A stretch of 64,000 nucleotides of DNA from Hymenochaete sp. R1. Lineage: Eukaryota > Basidiomycota > Agaricomycetes > Hymenochaetales > Hymenochaetaceae. Below the pieces are notes generated by a model. It was not told the origin of the DNA and did not search any database. It saw only the letters and a list, made by a program, of their open reading frames with translations. The translations under genes and the position numbers were made by a program. How positions within the stretch are numbered: position 1 is the stretch's first letter; every line of letters starts with the position of its first letter. The DNA lies in assembly GCA_019400425.1 (NCBI GenBank), contig JAFREE010000015.1, positions 62,001 to 126,000 on the forward strand, given 5' to 3'. Shown in pieces: positions 10,777 to 20,392 of the stretch.

Positions 10777-11485
10777 GTCGGCACCTATCGACATGCGAGA
10801 GAGTGGTGTTGCTGTATTCTTTGTTCGGGAAAAACCATCGAATTGTCGTCGGGTACCATGGAAACTGCTTCTATGAAAGATGAAGATAACGAAACAAGAT
10901 GTATGTTAAAGAAGTGTGAGTCGTTCTGGATTATCGTCATAATGGTCCGAAGTCTAATTTTGGTTCACTGAACTTCTTCGAGCAGTTTGATGTATTATCA
11001 ACAAATATTATCCAGCCGAAACTTAGGCACATTGTGTAGCAATCAGCATTCCAATGTATCCAGCGATGTTTCGTAGCGATAAGGTGGCGAGCTCTTGACA
11101 TAACGGCATTTTTAATCCAGACCGATGTTTTTCCTCTTTCCCCTGAATCACTCCAGGGCAGCGCTTGCGATTCCGACGTTCACCATTACCAGACTCAAAG
11201 CTGTCTCGAGCTGCATACGCAGGCTTATCAATGCGGGTGGATTTTGTTTCGTGCTTTCGTCGAGAATGTGAAGCTGCAAATGCATAGGATGAACATCATC
11301 GAAAAAACAAACCTCGGAGTTATTCATCTTATGTCTGTCAAAAACATACGAGAATTTCTCCGACCCGTTCATATGTGGTTGACCTTGTTTTCCGAACTTC
11401 AACCTGGAAAACTCAGCCATTCGCTATAAGAACGGCGACCCTGACACACTTGTTCCTCAGTCATTCGGACTTCGTTGGTTTCAAG
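10777..11485. other. Intergenic, URM1 3' side and AA9 promoter
   Basis: 709 bp. A minus-strand open frame at about 11148-11420 has no recognisable content and overlaps the AA9 upstream region. No structured RNA or repeat noticed. Confidence 0.5.
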
Positions 11486-12513
11486 ATGCAGGCTGGTCTT
11501 CTCATTGCTCTCTGCTCTGCGGCTCTCGCTTCCGCCCATGGTGGTGTACTTTCCTACTCTTTCGGCGGCACGGCCTACGATGGGTACGTTAATACTATTC
11601 AACCCTTAGTATCGTTGCTTATTCTGCATTTCAGGTTCGTCCCATACAACACGGCAACAGGCCAAAGCACGATCCAGCGCCAATGGGCTACATACAAGTA
11701 TGTTTCCTCGAGCGTATTTACTCCAATATGCTTCCCTTCCGCGAAATGAATATTAAAATGATTCCTTTCCTATATTTTTGTAGCCCTATCACTTCAGCAA
11801 CTGACCCCAACATTGCATGCAATACCCCTGGAACCACCACGGACCCGCAGCTGACGGCCACTGTCCCCGCTGGCTCTTCCGTGACGGCGAACTGGAATGC
11901 ACCTTGGCCTCGTAAGTCATTTTATAATGAAAAAAGCCTTCAGATAAAATTGAACAACTTTGCAGACACGATTGGACCCATGATGGTATACATGGCCGTA
12001 TGTATTTATATATACATTCCGTTAGTACGCAAAAAGGTGAACCCATTTACCAGAACTGTGGAGGAGACTGCACCAGCGCGGACCCCGCCTCGCTCAGCTG
12101 GTTCAAGATTGACGAAGCCGGCCTCCTCAACGGAACCGTCGCAGACGGGTACTGGGGCTCCGGCAAGATGGTCGACCAAGGCTCCACCTGGACCTCCACG
12201 ATCCCCGCCGCGACGCCCAACGGCAACTACCTCATTCGCCACGAGACCCTTGCGATCCACACGGCGAACCAGCCGCAGTTCTACGCGGAGTGCGCACAGG
12301 TGGAGATTACGGGTGGAGGGAGCGGGAGTCCTGCGCCGACGGCGAAATTCCCTGGGGCGTATGACCCGACGGACCCGAGCATTGATATTGATGTGTATAG
12401 TTCAACGGCGACGACGTACGCGTAAGTAGTTTCTTCCTCTGCTTGAAAAGGAGAAGGAGTTGTCATTCTGACTTTTGAATAGGGTCCCGGGACCGGCGGT
12501 CTGGTCTGGTTGA
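11486..12513 (+). CDS. AA9 lytic polysaccharide monooxygenase, secreted
   Basis: AA9 enzymes are secreted copper enzymes that oxidatively cleave cellulose and related glucans. Six exons (11486-11583, 11635-11697, 11784-11911, 11966-12001, 12037-12421, 12483-12513) give 741 nt (246 aa). A 17-residue signal peptide (MQAGLLIALCSAALASA) leaves His18 as mature residue 1, one arm of the copper brace; the second His is in NAPWPHTIGPMMVYM and the axial Tyr in QPQFYAECAQVEI. Other family blocks are NCGGDCTSADPASLSWFKID and NYLIRHETLAIH. The tail is short (AVPGPAVWSG) with no CBM1, so this is a single-domain form. The fourth intron (12002-12036) is only 35 nt with a weak GTATTT donor, but was the only combination found that keeps the frame. 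Convergent with the next gene. Confidence 0.92.
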
Positions 12514-12748
12514 GGTTCTTCATTTTTTTTCATATATGAATGAAAATCTTCCTATTTCTGTGTTCGGAGCTCGATGTATGTATTATTTTCTGAAGACGAA
12601 TGTTTATAGAACGACATGAGTGCTTCGTTCCACTCAAAATGTTTGTATGAAAATTTCATATCCGAAGGCAAAAGTGAAAGGAAAGAGTGCACAAAAAGGC
12701 GCAGCCTACAGAAGAAGTGAAAAAATGTCGGGAAAAATATACTCGAAA
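12514..12748. other. Convergent 3' spacer
   Basis: AT-rich untranslated sequence between the AA9 stop and the stop of the opposing secreted-protein gene; nothing else seen. Confidence 0.6.
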
Positions 12749-13638
12749 TCAGCCATATGCTGGGATCATGACCTCTTCGATGGTCCAGGTCGTCCCATCC
12801 TCGCTGCTCGAGATACCGCTCACTTGCGTCATCTGTTGTCCAGTCACATCCGTACCATAAATGACAGAGCCCACGGCAGCAGTGGCATTCCACTGGCTAT
12901 CCGCCGAGCTAAGCACAATGGTCGTATTTGAGTACGTTTGGGGTGACGTTGCCATTGTACAGTACTCGTCGCATTCTTCGGTCATTCCAAAGAAAGACAT
13001 GGTACCGGAAGAGTATTCCAGCTGTATTTTTACATTAGCATATTCAGCTTGAAAAATAAAATAAGAATCGGAGCCCCGCGGACCTGAGAGACAATTGATC
13101 CATCAACTGTAGCTGTCTGCGTCCATCCCGAGTTATCATCTGCGCGCACGAAGGATAAAGTGACGTCTTTGTTTGCGTCAAGCGGTACCATTGCGCCATT
13201 GATTTGTTTGCCATTGCTGTACACGTATGTCCGGATGCACCTTTACACAAAAGGGAGGTAGTCAGACTATTAAGGAAACGCAACTGACTAGTCGTTTTCG
13301 TACCATTGATCAGACGTTGCGCCGCACCATGATTGGTCGTTCCAAGACTCAACAGAAGTCCGTAGAAGATCGCCAGTGCCTAATACACAGCTATTAACTA
13401 AGCTTCACGCTACAGTAATCTGTGGCACTGATTGCATACCATTCGACAGTGCAGGGTACAAGATAAGCTCTCCTAATTGATTCGAAGGCGGCGCGCCCGG
13501 GTTGAAAGTGGTGGTGACACTTTGGATCTCAGGCGTAGAATCTGTTCCAATGATCCAGCTCTTCCCGAGACCATACATGTTAGCGTATGCATAGTGAAAA
13601 AAGCATAGAAGAGGCAAGAGGTGCAAGAGATGAGGCAT
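12749..13638 (-). CDS. Secreted protein of unknown function
   Basis: Four exons on the minus strand from ATG 13636-13638 encode about 230 residues. The N-terminus MPHLLHLLPLLCFFHYAYA is a hydrophobic signal peptide. The mature chain contains WNDQSWCGATSDQWCIRTYV, DVTLSFVRADDNSGWTQTA, GMTEECDEYCTMATSPQ and a C-terminal GTTWTIEEVMIPAYG. The pattern of Trp, Gly and Cys with alternating hydrophobic residues suggests a beta-sandwich fold. I considered a G1-peptidase or concanavalin-like relationship, but the diagnostic catalytic residues could not be located, so the function is unassigned. Cysteines probably form disulfides. Placed next to AA9, facing it tail to tail. Confidence 0.82.
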
Positions 13639-14378
13639 TTTTGGGGACGAGGCGATTTTTGCGGAGACTATTCATCAACGGAAAAGTTGGGTGTGGTTTT
13701 TATACAATCCTTCTACTGCGCAAGCCGGGGTAGCCTAAAAGAGGCCAGTAATTGACTTGTAAGGGGGTTACTAAAGAAGCGCTGGTCAAGTGTCCAGGTG
13801 CATCATGGGCCAGATCATGACAGCGCAGCTCCCTTTTCATATGGTATATGTTTTGACATGGAGATAGAGTGATGTGCACGCTAAACATAGGATTTATGCG
13901 CAGTAAGGATTGGCTAATGCGGTGAAAGCACGGAAATCAGCACATATTGGGCGGTCACTGGGCTCGAGGCTTCCGAGAATGCTTCGCTCTAGTAAGCCAA
14001 ACTGGCGTCTAGGCGGAATGTTGTAACGAACTTGTGCCAACGCAACGCGATGATAAGAGGACTCCGGATGATGGGGGTTGAAAGGAAAGACTCAATTGGA
14101 CACTTGGCCGATGGTTGATGACAGACACCATTTTAAGGAAATATTTAGCACGTGATCCAACTAATGCGTCATCGCCACATGCACTGCAGCGCCTCCTTGA
14201 AGCTCGACTTCCTACTGGTACTACCTTTAACCTTATTTCTTCTCGCTGTAGTGCCATATTCGCCCTGCTGCATTGCCATGACATGAAGGCAGGTTTACAA
14301 AACACGTCTTCAATTCCCTGGACGTTAACGCACGCTGCTGTCACTCTGTGGTTTCTCGCGAGTCTCTGAAGGGGGGCT
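13639..14378. promoter_or_regulatory. Divergent intergenic region
   Basis: 740 bp between the secreted-protein gene and the conserved unknown gene to the right. A TATA-like TATACAAT lies at about 13701-13708 (TATACAATCC on the plus strand). Short open frames on both strands have no support. Confidence 0.45.
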
Positions 14379-15891
14379 ATGATCAACAACTCTTACCGTA
14401 TTCATGAACTCGCAGAACACCTCGAGCCTTCAGGTCAGGAGACCAAGAAGCTTGCGAGAGAGCGCATACGACCGTGCCCCTGTCTTCCCGCCGGCCTTCC
14501 CTCAACACGTTGGTTGTGTTCTTTCTTCGCGCAAACCCGAGCTGACTCCGGGTATTTAGGTGTCATTCAGAGGGAAGGCGAGCTATCTGGGCCTAAAGAG
14601 ATCTTGAGACAGCTACGAAGAAGTCCAACTCCGCCGCCTTCTCCGGAAGACAACACTGACGATGTGCTGGAATCTTCGTCTCCGTCTGACCAAGCAAAGA
14701 AAAAAGAGGACGCGCCAAAGCGCGTAAATTTGTCAACCGCACGCCAGGTGGTTCCTACGGGATGGAAGGAGCCACAGGTATTTGGCTCTCCATTCATTTG
14801 TGCCTAGATATCAATCTGACTTATTTAAGTCCTTCGAGATTTTCCGGGCTATCGAGAAGAAAGATATCGAATTTCTTATGGAAGTGAGGGACAGGGCGTT
14901 CCACGTATGTACCTTGCATTCAACTGTTGTTCAAAGGCCATGTTTGATGAATTAACTCCATAGCTATTGCTGAAAAAGTCCGGAAATGCTACGCCCTTGG
15001 TACATGCAATGCGAGTTGGTAACTCTCATCGTGATGTGCAAATAATTCTTTTGGGAGCATTCTCTCGCTGGGTCAATCACCTTGAAGATGAAGATATGAA
15101 GAACAAATCGACAAGGAGCCTTTTGAAAGCTTTGCGTGAGTGCATCTTGTTACTTCACGATAAAAGAAACATCCTCAGCGTTTCTACCCCTAAGGTACCA
15201 ACTTGAAGGTCGCTATCGACTACGGCCTTCAACGTGCCCAGCCGGACCTCATCGCATCATTTATGCAAACTCTCGTAATGAGCGAAGGAGAGAAATGGGT
15301 CGGGACGCAAGCACACACCGTCTCCCTCGCTCTTCGCTCAGGCACTGAAGGAAAACCCGTTCAAACAGCAATGAACGCCGTGCGAAAGTTTGCGACAAAA
15401 GAGCTAGGGAAAGCCGAACTAATAGCGACGCTTGAAGATTAGTATGTCCTATCTCCCGCGCCACGGGTTTAGCGTTCTTATTCTTGAGCCCAACGTAGTA
15501 TTGCGAACGCTACAGCTGATCTGCTCGTGCTTGGAGCGTGGTCTTGTATCTTGGATACTGTCAGCAGTGAACCCATACCGGTAATACCTCCAATCTGCAG
15601 AATTTATTCTCGGTGCTAAGTGATAAAATATAGTCCTATTATTTTGCGAGGGACGATAGGGTCTTCAAAGCTTTTCAAGAGCGGATAAAAGAGCACCGGA
15701 GTAGCCTTCCGTCACTGACTAAGCGTCTGCGGTGGCAGGTACGCGTTCTAGATAGGGCGCTTGAGGGAAGAAACACGACGTACAGAGTCAGTTTCTTTTG
15801 AAAATTATTGTCATACCATCTCTAACTACTGTATCCTCAGAAAAAGATCGAGCTTCTCACGGAGGAATTGGATGAAGGGCCCGGCGTGTAG
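14379..15891 (+). CDS. Conserved fungal protein of unknown function
   Basis: I see no named domain. Exons 14379-14777, 14830-14904, 14964-15135, 15195-~15450 and three further 3' exons join in frame to a TAG at 15889-15891. After a polar, Pro/Ser-rich leader (SPTPPPSPEDNTDD) comes an all-helical region: SFEIFRAIEKKDIEFLMEVR, ATPLVHAMRVGNSHRDVQII, NLKVAIDYGLQRAQPDLIAS, ANATADLLVLGAWSCILDTV and DDRVFKAFQERIKEHRSSLP. The repeated amphipathic helices, with an ATPLVHAM segment resembling an ankyrin-type loop, suggest a soluble alpha-solenoid-like protein; this is inference. The start is uncertain: ATG 14379 is open throughout, but a 5' intron ending at the ATTTAG near 14562 is also possible and would shorten the leader. 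Confidence 0.72.
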
Positions 15892-16346
15892 CTTGTTTAG
15901 CTTCGCGAAGCCACAATTCGCTTGCACAGCAATTGTGAATGTTGCTCTGTAAAGAAGTTCCCAGCAAGTGATGCGTTTCGAATGATGGTGCTTCGTCCTT
16001 ACCTCTATACTAGACTATGGACACTAAGGGCCACATACTTAAACATTATACTGTGAACAATTTCTTTCGCGGAAATTATCTTTATTAATCGTACGACTTT
16101 TTTTGAGCTATTTGTTCTAATCCATGTAAATTAAAGATTGTCTCACTGTGCTATATGCTGTATGGATGTATGATAACTTTGGTTCAAGTAAGATCGATCG
16201 GCCCTGTGGCGCGAGGGCGTCGGTGCGTCATCGACATCGAGAGACCTTGGTGAGACGCGATTTCGACGAACCGAGCCTTTTTCTCTCTCCAACTATTACT
16301 TCCACGCCGAAAACGACGGCGACAACGACGACGTGCCTACGACAAA
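15892..16346. other. Tandem intergenic spacer
   Basis: 455 bp, AT-rich at its left and CG-richer near the next start codon. Nothing recognised beyond likely 3' UTR and promoter. Confidence 0.5.
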
Positions 16347-17691
16347 ATGTCCGACCTACCGATCGATACCAGCAATCCAGAAGTTCGCGACTTCCTCACC
16401 TTGACAAGGTACAGCTAAGTCACTACACTACGGCTCTTCTTGCATCGAGAGCTATTGGCTTACCTCCTTGTTCCAGGCTTCAAGTCCTAACGCCATTGTC
16501 ACTGCTCATTAATATCGCTGTAGTTGGGGTATGCTCTTTCGCAATCTCGCCGGGGCTAGGTCAGTCGGTCGCGCAATTGCGGGATCTTAGGTCCGCTGAA
16601 ATTTATAAAAGGGCGAATCGCGAAGATGTACCCTACATCTCTTACACCTTCACCGTCGCTGATTGGGACGTACATTGTTGCTGTATACATCATGCAGGTT
16701 GGGTACTGTGCTATATTGGTATTGGCCAGGAAGAGTGAGACAAAGGTGAGCAAGGTCTTCAAGTTGATGCATCCGCAATGACTTGAAACTGACTTTCTGT
16801 CGCAGCAAGCACTTATCAAAGGGACTGGGTTATCCCTTGTGCTCGCCAACTGGGTGATGGGTTTCTGTGCCATAGCCTGGGTATGTCAAATTTTGTATTT
16901 CACCTATGTAAAAAGCGGCTCATGGTTAGCAACAAAGTCTTTCAAAGCATTTATATTCGCCTCCGTATTTTTCGGCATCCTCGTCATACTGCTCCTGTAC
17001 TCCAATATCGTCCTCAACGTCTACCACCCAATTGCGCGAGCTCGTCCTCTCGATGCAGCCTTCATCCACGCTCCCGTGCGCTTATTCCTGATCCTACCGC
17101 TTACCATTCTCCTTCCTATCGCCATCTTGTGAGCTTTTATTTGTGCTCTCCTGCACCTTTCAAGTTGAACTCACCAATCCGACCAGCATTGCTATTGGGC
17201 ATTATTGGGAAGAGGGAGACACAAAAGCATACAATGACCATGCATGGGAAGGTTTTGGCGTATTCTTCGTCATTAACGTGCTCGGGGCGATATTTATTGC
17301 TTTCCGGAGGGATATCATCTGGACCGTGGGGGCGTCCTGGATAGCCATCTCAGTCTGGCAACAATCACCGAAGTCAGCGCCCGTCTCTGTGAGTCGTCTA
17401 TTATAAATACTGCAATGCATAGGCTCACCCCATGCTTTATTTGACCTTGACAAAATAATCGACTCTTTCCCCCAACTTTCCTTTCATACGCCACAGATAA
17501 CAGCGATCATCTTCACGTTCCTCCATCCAATCGTACTCATCGTATCCTTTATGACTATACTTTTCCACCGGAAGAGAAAGGAACGGGGCGGAGCAATCGC
17601 ACTTCCTCCTGACGAGGAGTCCGTTTCAGCGGAGCCGCAAGGACAAGGACACGATGGGTCGAGGACCGGCGCCAGCCGCGTATGGGGTTAA
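16347..17691 (+). CDS. Multipass integral membrane protein, unknown function
   Basis: The chain starts MSDLPIDTSNPEVRDFLTL and carries about eight hydrophobic segments: LQVLTPLSLLINIAVVG, SLIGTYIVAVYIMQVGYCAI, LSLVLANWVMGFCAIAW, AFIFASVFFGILVILLLYSN, LFLILPLTILLPIAIL, GFGVFFVINVLGAIFIAF, IIWTVGASWIAISVW and IIFTFLHPIVLIVSFMTILF. It ends in a short polar cytoplasmic-type tail (KRKERGGAIALPPDEES). No transporter or receptor signature was recognised. At least five introns are needed. The one between the first and second segments (about 16510-16590) is ambiguous: the best in-frame choice is a 31-nt intron ending at GGCTAG, unusually short. The other junctions are conventional. Start codon and C-terminus are well supported, and the overall membrane topology is firm. 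Confidence 0.8.
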
Positions 17692-19145
17692 TGTTCTTAT
17701 CGAGCTTACTTTCACAGGGGTATGACTTTCATACTCGGTTTCAGCTCTTAGTCTTCGTTGGGCGTTTGACTTATTCGTATTGCCTGATACATGTACGAGC
17801 AAACGTTATTGTATTGTATTACACACTTAATTGGTGATGGTACTACATTATCGACCTTTTCCAACATTAGTTTGTAACTGAATGTCCAAGCGTCCGCACA
17901 GGTCTCATCCACGCCACCGGCAGCGTCCGCAGACGCGAACCTACGAAAGCATACAACCACTACCAAAGTTTGCCACCAGCACGCATGGTAATTGTACACC
18001 CGCGAACCTTCCCGCAGGTAGTACATAACCTTCCAAAGCAGTCAACCGATCTCGTCTGAGTGGCCCTTGATAACTCACGTCCGGCGGTATGCCTATATGT
18101 AGCGACCAACCCGACGAATCCCAGGGAAACGGAGTCAATCAACGGCAACTGCGATCAAAAATCAAATCTGCAAGTTACTCAGGCTGTAACTGTGCGAGTG
18201 AACAGTAAGTGAGCCATCTCCGGTCCTTCCGCGCTATCCCTTCCCTTCTCCTTCTCATCGGCATCGGAGAAAGCCTCCCCACTTCCACCTCCGGGGTAGG
18301 TGATCAGCAATGCCACCCCTCCTCTTACCCGACGGTAAACGTTCAGCCGACCCGCTTTCGTCTTCCCCACTCCGTCTTCGACCAATGTCACTCCGAGATT
18401 CGACTTTCGGAGATCAGCATCGGCGTCGGAGGTCGGATGGTGATGGTGGAAGGAGGCGGTTATCTTCCTGACCCTTGTCGGCTACCAGAGCAGCCGACGT
18501 TGAAGTTCCCCAGATTTAACAAAGAGAGGCTACGCAGTGGCTACGCCGAACGTCGCTTGTTTCGTCTCGGAGGTTGAACTTTATTTTCAAACTGACCTGC
18601 TCTTTGCTATTTGTTAACTTCTGCCGCTGCGCGGCTCGTGCATAGGCATATCTAGTCCTGTTTGAAAGTGTATGCGTGCGCCGGCAAAGCTCGCTTGTGC
18701 TCGCGTAAGTGTCCTTTGCGGTGACAAGCTATTCTTGGGCGTCATGCGGGTTGCAGAGCGTCTGTTAATAAAAGCCCATTTATACTATTTTTTGCATGTG
18801 GGAATTGCTAGTACTACTAGTACTTCCGGGTGTGCGTGAGCTTGCATGCTCGGCGCGGGAGCCGATAACTGGACTTGCCAACTAGCTTTCCACCTAGCTT
18901 TGCTCCCTTCTCTTAGTCTTGACCTTGATTGCTGGCTCTGCCGCAAAGCTAGATAGGAAGGAAAGGAGGAAGGTAAACCGATTAAAAGGGAGGTGGAAGT
19001 GACTTTCTTTGCCCTTTCCAGGCTTCACTAAGCAGTCAAACAGTCGCCGGACACGGGACGAGAGACAAAACGGCAACGACGAAAGTTCACCAAATTCGGA
19101 AGAGGGTTCTCGAGAGATGGGAAGAATGGTGGTGGAGGAGGAAAT
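17692..19145. other. Long intergenic stretch
   Basis: About 1.45 kb. Open frames on both strands (for example near 18209-18577) show no domain, codon pattern or splice logic that I can support. The right end contains the open frame leading into the next gene, whose first exon could not be located. Confidence 0.45.
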
Positions 19146-20216
19146 GTGTTCTCGGTGAGCAGCACTCTCAGAAGACGAGTTTCAAGTCTGGCCTCGGTTC
19201 CCTTCGCCTCCAAACGCCCTGTACCTCATCCGAGTCGCCCTTCGAGCGACCTTCGAGTCCAAGCCCAAGTTCGGCATCCCGTACTGAGGCGGAGCATGGG
19301 CATGGGGATCTTTGCGGCTGTCTGCCCGATATCAAAGGCTTTCAAGACGATTCTGAGTTGTACAAAGATCAGGAGCTCGAGAATGCTGAGTATGCAAAGG
19401 AAAAAGAGGTGGAATACGGGTCGAAGCAAGTCGATAGACTGCGGAATAGTGAGTGCGAGTCTTATCTTGGTCTAAGACTCATTAATCAGTGTTCGTAGTC
19501 ATCCGTGAGAAAGGCCTCCATTTAAGAGTACGACTTTGCGAGTGGCTTGAACGCGAATGCATGGAGCGTAAGTTCGATGATGCTGAATGGTGTTGCGTAG
19601 ACCAATGGCTGAGTGTTATTGTAGTGATAGCAGAGACCAAAGGATCCGAGCGGCGAGAAACGCTGGTCGCGCGTTATGTGCCATGGTCACGAAAGGGATA
19701 CGATAGCATCGCTCGAACACTCACGCTATATATAGCGAACAACGACCATTACCACGGACTGTTCCTCGAAATGAGCACGAAGCCAAAATCCTATGTTAAA
19801 AGGCTGCAAGCTCGTACGTGTCCTTACCTTATCATGTCTCTCGAATATAAAAAATTAGTATCATTTGCAGTCATCGATAGCCACGGATTGGATTGGAAGG
19901 TCAAAGCGATCGAAAACACGTTAAAATCACCTTCATGCATCGAGAGTGAGTCTTTTGTTCACAACGTAGTAGTAAATAACTTAGCCATATAACTATTTTT
20001 CTGTCAGTAAGCACTCCAGGTACCTTGAAAGGAACACTAGAAGTCATCGGCCGATTCGCTACAGGCTGGGAAGCGGAACATATAGCGAGGACTCTTTTCA
20101 AGGAGTGGAGGGAGAGGCCGGAACGGATGCTAAGCTTAGGTAGTGGAAGAGAAGCTTGGGAAGAAGAGACACGAAGGATCAGTGTAGAGAAGTGGCGGAC
20201 TCAAAATAGGTGTTAA
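19146..20216 (+). CDS. Hypothetical protein, 5' end unresolved
   Basis: I do not recognise this protein. Four exons join in frame: one ending at about 19449 (YKDQELENAEYAKEKEVEYG), one with REKGLHLRVRLCEWLEREC, DQWLSVIVVIAETKGSERRE and DHYHGLFLEMSTKPKSYVKR, a short exon with DSHGLDWKVKAIENTLKSP, and a last exon with GTLKGTLEVIGRFATGWEAE ending in EKWRTQNRC. The chain is helix-rich with many Trp, Glu and Arg residues. No ATG exists in frame in the first visible exon, whose frame is open from about 18986. Splicing creates an ATG exactly at the junction of the first two exons (A from the donor side, TG from the acceptor side), which may be coincidence. The true start may lie in an unseen upstream exon. 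A degraded gene is possible but no internal stop is seen. Confidence 0.55.
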
Positions 20217-20392
20217 TAATGATCGACACGTGTAGTACTAAGATGATCGACACAGAGGTTCCTGAGTCAGAGAGACTTCCAAATTGAGCAACGAAGCGAT
20301 GCGAGGACAAAAAGGCGTTGAGAAGGCGTTGCGGGCGCACAGAGAGTCGAGTGACTGGTCAGGAGGGGCAATCAAGGCAGTCAGCTCGGAGC

